Assembly (NCBI GenBank): GCA_030407085.1 | Contig: CM059584.1 | Location: forward strand, 144,760,001-144,824,000 | Direction of reading: 5' to 3' | Length of the DNA stretch: 64,000 bases | Source of the DNA: Trichopria drosophilae | Taxonomy: Eukaryota > Arthropoda > Insecta > Hymenoptera > Diapriidae | Shown: positions 45,760-58,484 of the stretch, one piece after another | Layout of the letters: each line of letters opens with the position of its first letter | How positions within the stretch are numbered: position 1 is the stretch's first letter | Program-made: the position numbers and the translations under genes | Notes under the pieces: model-generated | Seen by the model: the letters and a program-made list of their open reading frames with translations, nothing else | Told to the model about the DNA's origin: nothing | The model's database searches: none

Positions 45760-46740
45760 CGATCTCTGATGTGTCCGGAAGAGGGCGGCGTAGTAATACG
45801 GAATGGGCATTCGATGTAATAGAATAAGTTAAGCAAATTTTTCGAGAAATTAGACAATGCAAAATTACTAAAATATTTTAACATAACCTAAAAACAGTGC
45901 GAAAAATGTGACCCATTTCTCGTGAATGGTGCAGACCTTTCTCAATATCCGATGTCAGGCAAAGCTCAGATGATTTACCGAGGGATAAATTGATTACTCT
46001 GAAAGATGATGAGAACCCCTGCGGTTGTGACATAAATATATCGGGCGCAGGAAGCGGGTATATCTTTGAATAACGCGGAATTTGTAAGCCGCGAGATGAA
46101 GGAGAAAAAGAGCAGCCGCAAGCGTCTTTTTGCACCAAGCTATTTATAAAGACAGAAGCTGCTATTGCAGTTTTTGCCTTCATCTTTGCCATGAGAAAAA
46201 GAAGACGAATTCCGGTCTTGCGCAACAAAACGTTTTACCGCCTTTCCTGGTGGTTAATTTCTTTTTTTTTCCGGTGCTAATTCTAGCACTTCGACCGGAT
46301 TTTTCATTATTCAATATTTTTCTTTTAATGAAAATTTTTCTTCTGTGAAGAATGGATACTACTTTCCTTTGAATTTCGTGATTAGGATGATCCTTGACGA
46401 GACTCTGGAAAAGCGAAGAGCTAATAATTGTGCTGCCAGCTGCCGAGAGGCTTATCCATAATGTAACGGCTCCTAGGGATTTAAATTGAGCGGATTGACA
46501 ATGACATAGTGCACACCTCCTTGGAATTATCCATTATTCATGTCCAGCATTATCGGTGAATTATCATATTTTAATGGCGCCAAGCGATAGTTTACCTTGA
46601 AACAATCGGCGCGGCGCCGTCGATAAGCGTGCTAGCCAATTTTCTCGATTGCAGACATTCCGCCGTTCTTGTGCCCGTTTCTCACTGATTTGTCAAAACT
46701 ACTGGAAATGGTAGCCAGGCCAATATATTACTAACATCTA
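45760..46740. promoter_or_regulatory. GC-richer block, possible enhancer
   Basis: A 1-kb block with mixed, non-repetitive sequence and GC-rich knots (CGGAAGAGGGCGGCGTAG near 45776; CGGCGCGGCGCCGTCG at about 46607-46622). TATTTATAAA occurs near 46140. A 116-codon minus-strand frame (45878-46228) starts with a hydrophobic, basic segment but has no family I recognise and overlaps nothing that supports it. A conserved noncoding regulatory block is my best guess. Confidence 0.3.
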
Positions 46741-47156
46741 TCGGTCATTTAATTGAATATCGAAAAATCAATTTTATAAATTAATTTTGAACGTTTGAAA
46801 TGTAAAAAAATAAAGTAAAAATAAAAAATTTGCAATGGTATTTTTAACAGATCGTATAGCTTAAAATTTTGACAAAAAAGAATGGTAGTTTGTGAGGGTA
46901 CTATTTTACTATCATCGAAGTGATAAAAGTTAAAAATGTTCATTAATTGATGCCAAATATCTTGTAACAATTCAACCCATCGTATGAAAAATAAATACCA
47001 TTATTACATTTTTTCTCTCGTTTTTTTTACTCCATTAATGTCATGTCGTGAGTTTCATGTAAAACTGTGTAAATATCATAATTTTTATAACTTATACGGA
47101 GACCAAACGTATTTTCAAACCCAGATTTATGTTAACGCTATTTTACGCGTTTTTTA

Positions 47157-47312
47157 TGAATGTGTGGCAAATTTCATCAAAATCGTTTCAAAAACGAGTG
47201 AGAACGCGCAAAAATAAAATTCTATGTGACCCAGACAGTTCTCGTTATTACCTATGAAATTTATTCTTGACAATTCTCGCTCGTTTCTGAACCGATTTTG
47301 CTGAAATTTGTG
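47157..47312. repeat. Imperfect inverted repeat, ~45-bp arms
   Basis: CAAATTTCATCAAAATCG...AAAACGAG.GAGAA (47164-47205) is inverted at 47263-47306 (TTCTCGCTCGTTTCTGAACC...). The AAATTTCATCAAAATCG word is common in insect mobile elements, so this is probably a remnant of one. Confidence 0.55.
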
Positions 47313-47842
47313 AATTTGTTGATAGCGAAAAAAATACGTATCATCTACTTCCATAAGTTTTTAATTCTCAAAATTTCTTCAGTATTTTTTTAGAAGGAAC
47401 ACTGAAAAATGGTTTCAAATTTTACTCCAAGATGTTCAGTATATTTTACTAAAGAATGATCTGTTAAAAACTGTTACTGTAAAATTACAACAAAATATTG
47501 CATAATTTTAACAAAAGTTTTTTAATTTCACACCAGTTTTTAAACTTTACAGTTAAAAGATACATCTTACAGTTTAGTAAATTTTAAAACTTGTTTGTTT
47601 TCCTTCTAAACGGTTTACTTTGCTAAAATTTAGAAAAAGTACATCCACCATTTTAAATTTAGATCCTCCTATCATAGTGTACAATCTTATCAGCTGATCA
47701 GTTTAAAATTCCCTTAATAAATACTCCTATGACATCAAGTTCCTCGTACGCCTATTTTGTTCATCAGCATGTATTTTTGAAAATTGTACCAATTGGACAT
47801 AAATGGAGACAAAATCAAGAAACAAAGATGTTTAAACGACTA

Positions 47843-48040
47843 AAGTCCGAGTCGGGCCGAGTGGTAACAGTGCGGTGTTGGCCAGACTAAGCAGCATGCG
47901 GACGAATCCGACGCTAGTAAGTCGCTGCTACTAAGTAGGCCGAGTCGAGCTTGGACTGTCTCCCACGGCAGGGCCGCACTTCGACCGCATTCCAATCGCA
48001 GGCCCTTCGCTGGCGACTCCGGGAAATCCACTTTATACAC
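47843..48040 (+). mobile_element. tRNA-like SINE candidate
   Basis: GGCCGAGTGGTA (47855-47866) matches a pol III A box of tRNA-Ser/Leu type. About 45 bp downstream GGACGAATCCG (47900-47910) is close to the B box GGTTCGAATCC. About 130 bp of GC-rich, tRNA-unrelated sequence follows. It cannot be a functional tRNA: the stem ends do not pair. A tRNA-derived SINE, possibly without its 3' tail, fits. No second copy was seen in the window. Confidence 0.35.
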
Positions 48041-48169
48041 TTCTTAAAACTATCGATTTACATTAGAGAGCGGAACTCGATCGCAAAATCATAGGAAACT
48101 TGAGTTATTCCTGGTTCACCTCAGGTCACCAGTCCAGTTTCTAATGTAATTACGCGAGAAAATACTAAC

Positions 48170-48640
48170 TTTTACGATGGATTACAAATTCGATGTCAAA
48201 ATCATTAAAATTAAAATGGCTGATTCAATATGACAGTTCAAAAATATAAATATTTAAAATAACTTCTAAACTTTCGTAAAAGAAGATTGGTTCCGTGTAT
48301 TTTTGAGGTCCCTGAAATAACTGATTCAAAATGGTGGACACCAACAAGTTAATACTTCGATGACAGAATTACGATAATCAAAATGGCCGACCTAAAACTC
48401 TTATATTGTTAATCCAAATTTCAGAAAGAGCCATGTATACTAGATTTGAAGTAAAAATTGGTAGAATACATCGATTTTTGTGAAATTCCGATTGTCAATG
48501 TAAATATGGAAAGTTTGAAAGTTTGATATGTCCAACTGGTTCTTCAACAAACATTATTGATATTTTGAAACCGTCATATTGGATCCGTCATCTTGATTTT
48601 TAGAACTTTTCATGCAAATGAACCACAAAACACCCTAGTG
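48170..48640. repeat. GGATCC-core repeat array, diverged
   Basis: Forward units near 48175-48240, 48300-48345 and 48355-48400 (AAAATGGCTGATTCAATATG, AAAATGGTGGACACC, AAAATGGCCGACC). An inverted unit at about 48570-48610 contains GTCATATTGGATCCGTCAT. Confidence 0.65.
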
Positions 48641-49100
48641 TCTTATGGTTGCAGTAGTGTCCTCGAGTAACCTAATTCTGTGGAACAATAATGATTGCTC
48701 GTAGAGAGGAACAGAGTGTAAAGTACTCAAAAAGAGTACAAAAAGGGGAGGCTGGCAAGAAGCGCGATATAAGGTAGATGTCCGATTAAGTAAGTAAGCA
48801 GCCGAGGAAAGTTCGAGAGGAGCTGGATGGTACCTATACAAGGACCTACGAGAGACCAGTGGGAATGGAATGCAGGTACGAGTCCAGTCCTTGCTGCTCG
48901 ACCAATCTCTTCGGCATTTCACCGACGTGTTTCTTCCACCGATGCACATCGTCTTCAACCTCCTTCTCAAGGAAGCCTCGTCTTCTCCACTGCAATTTCC
49001 ACTCGTGTCCTCCATGATGCACCGCGACCCCGGGTTTGTCCGACAATTTTCATCGAACCCGTAATATATGCCCCCATGCGACTCATCCTTCTTAAATATA
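48640..49100. other. GC-rich block with several open frames
   Basis: Three frames are open across 48.8-49.1 kb, the longest 161 codons on the minus strand (49120-48635). A 66-codon minus-strand frame (49046-48846) has a strikingly charged, protein-like composition (for example FLEKEVEDDVHRWKKHVGEM) but begins just after a stop and lacks a splice acceptor. No known domain. Could be a decayed coding fragment or a CpG-rich regulatory block. Confidence 0.3.
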
Positions 49101-49369
49101 CATATTTCAAGAAATTCCATTCTTTAACCCCTTAAATACCACAGATGCATTTTTGTGTCAATTTGTTAGCTTCATTTTTAAATATTGTATTCAAAGTTAC
49201 CTAGTTTACCAAATTCGAATATTCCCTTTGGAATTACGTAGGCAATAAATGAGTTGATTGATACCAAAATGGAGTGTATCAAATAAAAATGTCGAAATTT
49301 TTCTTTTAAGACTTTTTTCATAAAAATATGTAAAAACATCCGTGTATGATTACTCACCAAAATTTTGTT

Positions 49370-51070
49370 TTTTCGTTTCTATCAATATATATCTTGGAAA
49401 TTTCTTTTCATTTTGCAAAATTTTTTTTTAATTAAAAGTCGTTATTATGACGTTACAAGACATTGAAATGTATCCCTTGACTATTTTAAACTTCTTTAGT
49501 TTTTCAGTACTTTTTTAATAAGAAAAAACTTCATAAAATATTTTTTTTTAATTCGCCATTTTGTTTTTAAAAGCCATTTCTCGAATTTGTTAATTTTGTA
49601 TAGCAGATTAAATCAGTTGACATTGAATTTTAACTTATAAACTAAAAAACCGGCATGTTAAAAACTACATCATACAAAATGTGTGTACTAGTTTTTCGAT
49701 ATGATGGTATTGTTTGTAAATATATTGTCCGATTTTTGTCTGACCATTTTTTTGGCTGCCTGATACACGAAGTGTGCTTTTTTCTTTTTTTGGTTTTTAG
49801 ATTTTTTTTTTATTTATCGGTTACCTATTTGACGTGTAATAAGAAAAAATCAGAAATTTGTCAGAAAAATCCTATTTTCTTTTCAAAATTTAGCAACTTT
49901 GGTATTTTTTTCACAATTGTGATGTGGAGGGTTTATTATTTTGCAGTCATTCCTTTCTATTTGATTTTATTTCCGGTAGTTTTTTCTTGAATTTTAAGCA
50001 ATCTTCGAGACACTTTTCTGATTTTTCGTAAAATTTAAAAAAAAAATGGTTGTGTTTTTTATTATAAATGTAGAAGATAATTGTTCTTTTGGTTGAATTG
50101 TTGTTAATTTGTAGAGTTTCCGCTAGTTTTGGAAATATTTTCTGATAGATTTCAACATTTGTCATCATTTACATTTTACAATTTCTAAAAATTTGGCCCA
50201 AATTTTCGATAATTTGTGTAACAACAAAATAGTTTCTTAAATTTTTAAATTCATCGTTTAAATTTTTGCTTATTATTTTATTACTCTTGTTGTTTTTAAT
50301 TAATTTTGTTCATGACATTGTTAGTAATAATGCTACATTGTCTATATTTACTTCTGGTTATTACATTTTTATTTCTGGTTATTTTAATACTAATAAATTT
50401 GGGTGCTGGTCGAAAAGCCGATGAATCCAAAAGGCGACAGGTAAAAAAATCGGCAATCGGAAAATTTCGGATAACAAGACGGTCTGCTTGTCGATGTGTC
50501 TTTCTTTTAAAGTGGGGGCTTTTCGACACGGCTGTATTACTATCGGTTTTTTTGCCCAATAGGCTTTTTCGACCCCAACCCATACATTTTTTATAATTGA
50601 CACTTATTCTAAACATTCAAAAAACTTTTTATTGACATACAACAACCTGATAACTTATTATATGTTTTCTCAGATTTTAATCATTTTAATGAATTTTTAG
50701 TCACTTCTTATTACCTATAGATTTGGTTTCATATTACATAAAAACCGTTAAAAAATTAACACGTGTCATTTCTGATAATTTGTAGTACCTGTCGGACAAT
50801 TTTTGTGATATTTTTTTAGTTTTATTCGTTAATTAAACAATTTTATAAAAATGTTAATACATTATTCAATAGCCAAAATAATATTCGAATTGTACCTGGT
50901 TTATTGACGATCTATTGATATTTTCCTTTAATTTGAATGATTACTTAGTCATTGCAGTAAGTTAAGTTTACTTAATTTAATACGTTTTTTGTCATCTCAC
51001 GTTAGTAACGTTAAATTTTTCGTGATTTTCATATTTTTCTATGGTTCTTTATTTTTATAATTATTTCTTT
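49370..51070. other. T-skewed AT-rich stretch
   Basis: The plus strand is T-rich over about 1.7 kb, as at 17.0-17.7 kb. A small inverted-repeat element is embedded at 50401-50581. No gene. Confidence 0.45.
50401..50581. mobile_element. Short MITE-like inverted-repeat element
   Basis: The left end GGGTGCTGGTCGAAAAGCC pairs with the right end GGCTTTTTCGACCCCAACCC. Inner arms (GTAAAAAAATCGGCAAT and ATCGGTTTTTTTGCCC) also match. Arms are about 55 bp, total 181 bp. It is much more GC-rich than its surroundings. No clear target duplication. The open frames on both strands come from the symmetry. Confidence 0.6.
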
Positions 51071-51923
51071 CGTCGTTATTTTTTCCGATTTGCATAAAGT
51101 ATTCGATAAAATTACGTTAGCTGCTTTTAATTAGGCGTAGTCAAAATAAAGAGATTTGGGTACAAAAAATTTGGAAAATCGCCAAGAAATTGAAAATAAT
51201 TATTGTATTTATCAAAATCATGATAATAAAACAATTTTTTGAAATATCAAACGGGCGAAATTAATCGCAATATTTCTAATAATTTTAAAGGATTTGGGTT
51301 ATTATAAATGGTTTTTTACATTTTTCATCAAATGTCAAGTTTTATTACATTCTATGATTTAACTAAATCCTCAAGAATCGGGTATATTTGCCATTAAAAT
51401 AGCAAATCTTTACGATTTAGTAACTGCACTTCCGTATTTGTACATTAATTAACGTAAAGCCAGCCTTTTTTCGATACACATTCAACAGATTAGAACTTAC
51501 CTCAATTAAATGATATCATGAACTTGATCAGTAGAATTATACCCGCTTCTTAAAAACATACACATGCCGAATAATGAAAAGCCTATTTAATGACTCAGCG
51601 ATAAAAATGTATTTTCATATTAGCGTAATGGCAAGAATGTGCCTCGTAATAAACACAAACGGTCTATAACACAATTATTCATTTATAAATAATGATTTAT
51701 AAATCTCGTGCGAACTGGAACAAGCTTTTGAGTACGATTCAATTAACCGAATTTAATGAGAATTAAAAATAGTACAATCGTGGAAAAAGTGCGGTCCACG
51801 GACGAATATACTTCGGAGCCATTCTTGGCAATTAGAACAATTACTTACTATGAGAAACGTTAAGATGCCGTTGTCCCACACTGTCATTTCGCATGTATAT
51901 CATGTAAAATGCTTCGAGAGTTT

Positions 51924-52010
51924 TGACGTCATTAAGCTATGCGAACTACTGCATAAAATAGTGCATTATAAAAATGCCATAAAACGCCTGCTCGTTTGTT
52001 AACGTTTGAT
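51924..52010 (+). promoter_or_regulatory. CRE-TATA promoter candidate
   Basis: TGACGTCA at 51924-51931 and TATAAAAA at 51967-51974, 36 bp apart, with an ATG at 52009. The 62-codon frame that follows (52009-52197, starting MYTCAQDSERNTKS) is not recognisable. The order of elements points rightward. Confidence 0.35.
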
Positions 52011-53309
52011 GTACACTTGTGCACAAGACTCTGAACGGAATACGAAATCGCTTCTTTTTCATGATAATTTTAACCAAGTTTATCCTAAGTCACATTTATC
52101 AACTGTACTCAAAATTTCTTCGAGTGACAGCTCTTTTATTATGAGCGAAATTTCCATTCCTTCAGAGTATTCAGTAAATTTTTCTCGAGGCGCATAAAAG
52201 CCTTTTTTTTATTTTTATCCGCCACATAAAATCTGGCATTCTGAATTTTCAAAAATAATCAACTATTTTTAAAACTATTATTTACTATTATGAACGTTAT
52301 AACGTATCAACTTTAGGCCGGGATCCTCACTGACTTTTTTGCAATAAATTTTGCGTTCTATAAAAAAGATTCAGTATATTTTCAGTGCAACTTGCATTGA
52401 TTTACGGAAGTCTTAGGATGAAAAAAGTACTGATTTTTTCCACTTTTACTCAAAAATGAGTTTTGTTACTAAATTAAGTAATCATTTTCATAATTTGAAG
52501 AAACACATTTTTTAGTAAAAAAGTCTCTCTTTTGTAGTAAAAAAATCATTGTCGGCGAAGGATAATGTTGGTAGAGAATAAATTGTGCAGCAACCAATTA
52601 GACAACTGCATTAAATTAAAACATTATAGGAATGAGAAAAAATAATAACCGTTAATATGATTGCAACAAAGTATTCGCAGTGCATTCGCAAAACTGCAAT
52701 ATCTTAATTGAACTCTGAAAATTGCGAACCGGATTCGCTCGTTATAAGAAGCGTGCATTTACACGAATGAATGATCAATCGGTAAATTCCTACCGCGTTT
52801 AAATACTTTAGCATTCCTGATTGGTTGGTTGAAATAAAATTAGCGGAAGAATGCGACTCGTCGTGACCATTTCACGCTTGTGTACTCGCAATCTCTATAA
52901 TAATATGTAAGGAATAATTGTTAATGAGCGAGATACCTCGACAACCGCAAAATCGAGGTTCGTTAAGACCAAAAAATCAATTTTTTCCTCCTTAAATTTC
53001 ACCCTATTGGTGGAGAATATGTATCCGAATAGATTTTGTTAGATTAAACGTATTTCACGCACTGATCGCTATATTGAAAATGATTGAGATGGATTCACTG
53101 CATCCGCTTCCTGATACAAAATCTGAACTATTTCAATTTCTAGATATCCATTAATCAATACATTTCTATTCTGAAATCGTAATTGAAAGGCGTGTCTGTA
53201 TTATTTTCAATCATTTAATCAATTTTCATTTATTGAATCCCGTTTAAATCACACACTGGATTGGCAAATCGCAATTTGTATTTGTTTAATTCGTTCAAAA
53301 TTTTTAGTT

Positions 53310-53570
53310 ATGCGAATTTCACCAATAGTTTAAGATTTTTTATCTAAAATCCCCTTAGAACTTCACAAACGGTACAAGATTTTAGATCTACTCTTCCACT
53401 GAAAATTTCACTAAAAACCATACATGATTTTACATCTACAACCCACTTTTGCTAAGAATTTCACATAGGACACAAGATTTTACATCTGAAACCTTCTTTC
53501 GCAATGAACTTCACCAACGGTACAAGATTTCAGAACTAAAGTCCTCTTTCGCTAAGAATTTCACCAGTGA
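53310..53570 (+). repeat. ~50-bp tandem repeat, five to six units
   Basis: TTCAC words at 53318, 53362, 53408, 53459, 53510 and 53559 each begin a unit like TTCACCAACGGTACAAGATT, then TTACATCT and TCTTTCGCTAAGAA. Period is 44-51 bp. No coding sense. Confidence 0.8.
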
Positions 53571-53611
53571 AGAATGTAATCCTGTTAAAAAGAACTCTTG
53601 ATTCTAGAGAA

Positions 53612-53653
53612 GAGGTTAGGTTAGATTTCGAGGTTAGATCAGTTCAGGTTAGG
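53612..53653 (+). repeat. Scattered TTAGG-like units
   Basis: AGGTTAGGTTAG at 53612-53624, AGGTTAG near 53631 and AGGTTAGG at 53646-53653: degenerate telomere-like motif just after the 50-bp tandem repeat. Confidence 0.5.
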
Positions 53654-53999
53654 TCACTATCTTTTTTAATATATAAGTTATCCATTCATATACATTTGAA
53701 TGCTTTTCAATACTCTTTATTCGTTCGCATCCGCTGCTCAATCCGTGACTATCCGCGAGTATCGTTAACTTTTTTCATTCGGTTTTCGCCAATTCCGAAT
53801 GTATCCGTTTCATTACTCGTTTATTCTTCTGAATTCGTATAAGGTATTAACGGATAATAACCGATTGAAAAGAATGCTCTACTGGACGCAAACGTATTCA
53901 TATGGATAGTAAAAAGAAATCCATTAGTAGTTATCCGTTATTAGTTTATATTAAGTCAGGAGGATAGACGATTATTAGAACGGATTCGTACAGATAGAC

Positions 54000-56900
54000 A
54001 ATTATTGATACATTTCTGACTCTAGGAAATCGAAATAAAAAGTTAAAGTATTTGATTTAATGAAAGTATTTTAGTACAATATTATGTAACATATGTAGAC
54101 TTAAATTAATAGTTTGAAGTTAGTTAAATATGCCCCCGTTTTGACATTTAGTTGATATGAAAATTGTCGAGGAATTTCAATTTTGCGTCTAATTGATATA
54201 CAATTCTGTTTTAATCGATTTATTTTCTGCATAATCGATTAAATTGAACATGCCTCAGTAATGACATACTTGTTTTAATTGCACTTTGTATTACTTTTGT
54301 TAAACTATACTATGACGTGAAAAAACTAAATATTATGACACTGCAACCCAGTTAAACTAAAGAAAAATGTTTTCAAACGTACGCTTACTATTTACGTGTT
54401 TTTTTTTTTAATGTTGTCAAAGATATTTTAACTGCAACCAAAAAGTTACGTGAAATGTTTCTTTCCATCCTTTGTAGCTTCCATTTTTAAACTGATATTA
54501 TCAAATTTAGTCGTTGGAGAATTTAAAACAATAGACACATTGTCGTTTTACACTATTGTTCTAAAAAATAGTTTACATTTTTGTATACAATTACACGAAT
54601 GTTTTCTGACTTTGTTTCAAACCATTATTTATTTCGCTTAATTAGGACAAATATTTTCTTATTCCAGTGAGCAATTTTAAAATACTATGTGAAAAAATGA
54701 ATTCGTTTTTCCTCCTGCAATTTTCAACTTATTTAATGCCTTGTTATTATTCATTATGCTTTTTATTCTTTATTGTTATTATTTGCTACATTATATCCTG
54801 CCATGAAAAAGGCACGCAATAAAAGTCTCAATTTGCCTAGAAGTATCTCGCGAAATTATGACTTCTAAGTTCAGTGATCGTCTCAGTTTACCGTGCATTA
54901 ACTCATTATTCGAAATTTACGACGATTCTAAAACGGAAATGTTTATTGAAAATATTTTAAATTGAACCAGGGTTATGTAACATTGAAAAAATAGGTAATT
55001 AAGAACTGAGGGAGTCAATGGAAATTATGACATTTTAAAAAACAATTATGTTGCACTAAAAGCCCGAGTAATACAAACAGTCTAAACCTTACAAATTTAA
55101 GGTATTATGACGATCAAATCGAGATGGAAAAATGCAATAAGTTTTATCCTCTTTTTTCGAACAAATTTAAATTTACTGTTAATAAGGGAGATACGTTTTT
55201 GATATTGAATGAAAATTGTAACAAAAAGAAATATAAATTAAGATTTGAAGACGTTCAATCGCGTAATTTTCTACTCAATTCTAAAATAGAACCATTTTGT
55301 TTCCATTTTTTGTAAAATTTCAAAATTCCTTTTATCTTGTTGATAATGTTATCAAATTTGCAGAATTCTCGTTAATTTTTTATCCATTTTAAATCGATTT
55401 TCTAAAAGTTATTATAAATAATATTTATGTAATTCTCTATTAAGTATTACAATAGACAAAACTACTGTTTTAAATTTTTTTAAATTTCTTGCTAAAAATG
55501 ATAATTGTCTATAAAAAGTTTAAAACTTCTATCAACTCTCACAATAAAAAAATACATTTTTTTTAAATGATTAAAATCCAACATTCAGTAGAAATTAAAT
55601 AATTTTGTTTGCCCTGAAAATATTCTAATACGAATTACAAAAAAATATAGTTAATTTTGCAGGAAAATATTTTTTCATGTGCACCCATCTGTTCACGGCT
55701 AATAAATTCCCCCAGATTAGTATGTCACGTGTACACATAGCTATAACCTTCATCGCCTTTGTCAATGGTTCTCTTCTGCTGTTCTGAATGAACTTTCGAG
55801 ATTCTTCGAGAGAATGGGCCCCTCCTTTACTACATACATTACTACACACATTTACAAGCTAAATATACGAATCGTGTACACTATTTTCAGTTCTCTTGTG
55901 ACAACTTAGTAACTTTCATTTTTTCAAACCAATTTTGAAAATTTGTTATTTCTTCCCGGTTACTTTATTTTAAGAAAAATTACGAAACTTTTCTAAATGA
56001 TCATTACACCATCTTAAAATACGTACATTTAGCATCATTCACCATTTTTTTTATTGAAATGTATTTCATAGTTATGAAACCAAAAATGTCAATTGATTTT
56101 GTTTAATAACTGTATAAACTAGTGACTATATACTCTATAAACTAATTAACCGAAAGATAGAAAAAATATGCATTTTTAACAAAATGGTCTGGCAAATTTA
56201 ATGGCGCGATTACTAAAAAAACGCACGTTTTTCATCTATCAAAAATCGAATGATTAAACACTATATTTTCTTCTATGATCAATAAGGCTGCCAAGTTACA
56301 AAAAGATCCATTCAGTAGTTTTTTTGTTCAATTTTAATGAGGTTTTTATTAAATAGTTAATATGGTTTTAAAAAATTATTTACGGAAAATAAAACATTTA
56401 AAAAATTAAACCTCAAAAACTGTATTAACTAATTAAAATCACTATAATTCTCCTAATTGACTTCATGGATTCAAATATTAAAAATTTTCGTTTCTACTGT
56501 TGGTGTTGATTAGGAAGTAAGTAATTTTAGGACATTTCGAAATGTTAGTAAATTTAGTAGATTATTAGGTTTCTGCTTAAATTTTGAGTACAATGAAACT
56601 CACTTTTCAAGGCTTTAAAAAACAAATGTGATACATAGAAAATCATTTGTTTAATACAACTAATTACAAATACAAGCAACAACAAACTATATATGTTATT
56701 TATTCTTTTATTTAATTTTAATGGCGGACTTTTTTTAGTATTTTTTTGTGAAAGCGTTGAATGAAATAAATAGTTGAAAAATTATTAGTACTGCTCTCTT
56801 TATTTTAATTAAACGAAAACTACTAATTCGTAAACTAAAAGTGGATCAACTACTATTTAATTACTCAAATATTAATTTCTGGTATTGCAATAGTAGAATC

Positions 56901-58480
56901 AGTACTTCGATTAGTATAATTATACTAATATATTAAGAGTATTTTACTATTCATTAGAGAAAAACTGACTAATTGAAGACAAATCATTTTTCATTTTATA
57001 TTAGCATTTAGTCACTATTTTAGATCTAGAACATTTTTAAAAGGAAGTGTTCAGCTAATTTTTTGGAAAAATATGTAATACCAAAATGTATGTAGTAATG
57101 TCAAAATATGTTCATTATTATACCTCTAATATATTTATGTATGATAATTTGTGAAACTTCAAGAAATGTCATGGACGACTGTTAGTAAATTAGAATACAA
57201 CGTTTAATCAATCAATTATACTGTTTCCAATAGTATAATTCGATTATTATTTTCTGTTACTTTGTAGTAATTTTAATTACAAATTCAGTTCTAATTATTA
57301 TAAAGATAAAAGTATTGACATTGAACAGTTGCTAAGTGATTCTCGTAACTAATTTCTGCAATTCAAAAGAGTTCAAAATATTGGTAATGATTAATACTTT
57401 GCGAATAAGTTTTTATCACAAGTAATTAATATCGTGTTTCGTACGAAACTAAATCTCGTACTAAATTTCTTGTTTAAATTAAAGGAAATTTTTCAAATTC
57501 GAAGTAACTAAAATGAAAATTATCAGCTTTCTATTAACATTATAATTAGTATCCCAATAAATTTTTGGTTATGAACTTGTCGATGTATTATAATAATCTA
57601 AAGATGTTTTTACCTAACATCTGTTAAATATTAATTATTCAGAATACTGAAAAACAACGAAATACCCAATCTTCTTGCAGAATACTCATTTTTTAAATTA
57701 AAACATTATGTTTAATATTGAATATTTCAAAGTACGTAAAAAATTTAGTATAAGTCAAACAAAGAAGCTTGAATTACAGTTCGAAGAACATAAACTGAGT
57801 AGCTGCGCGTTGTGAACTTTTACGAAACGCCCGATATATGTATTCCAGCCGGTAATGAAATTCAATTCATACATTGTTCTATTTTTGTCTTAATTATTCG
57901 AAGAGTCACAACTCGTCTTTTCCTTTATGTCATTTCAACTCGTTCGTTCTAGCAATAGTACATAGATTTCCACCACATTTATTACAAACATATGCAATTT
58001 TTAAAAATTTTCTTTAGACAATAAACTGTTGAAATAAGTTAACACGGGAATTAGTTTGGTACTAATTATTTTTCATAAAAACTTATTGTCAAAGTAATTA
58101 ATACTTTTATCTCCGTTGATTAATTTCTAGAATTAGTTGCAAGAATTAGTTCGCAACAGTTCACTGGCAATATTTTCATCTTTGTATTAAAGATAACTGA
58201 ATTAGTAGAGTTATTTAAATTATTAAAAAAACAACACTAAATATTTGTAGAAGTATACTACTGGTATAATTTACTAAAAGTCATCCATGACATTTGTTGA
58301 AGTTACGCAAATGATCATACATAAGCATATTACAGCTGCGCATTATGTAATATGAATTATAAACCAAAATCATGCAAAGAAAGTCATAAAATGATTAAAA
58401 ACAACAGCAGTTTTAAAACTTTTCATTTTGAAATTTCTTTACCGATGAAAATGTCGATAAAGTAGATTTCTCACAGTGCA
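54000..58480. other. AT-rich stretch, nothing firm
   Basis: About 4.5 kb of AT-rich DNA with frequent TTAGTA words and A/T runs. A donor-like GTAAGTAAT at 56516 has no matching exon. No gene, RNA or definable repeat. Confidence 0.5.
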
Positions 58481-58484
58481 CGTA

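Noticed and set aside
47843..47920. A genuine tRNA gene
   Set aside because: A-box and B-box words are present but acceptor and anticodon stems do not form.
48635..49120. 161-codon minus-strand frame
   Set aside because: Open together with other frames; no family recognised. Kept only as an unassigned block.
50296..50616. Overlapping frames of 96 and 106 codons on opposite strands
   Set aside because: Explained by the inverted-repeat element and T-skew.
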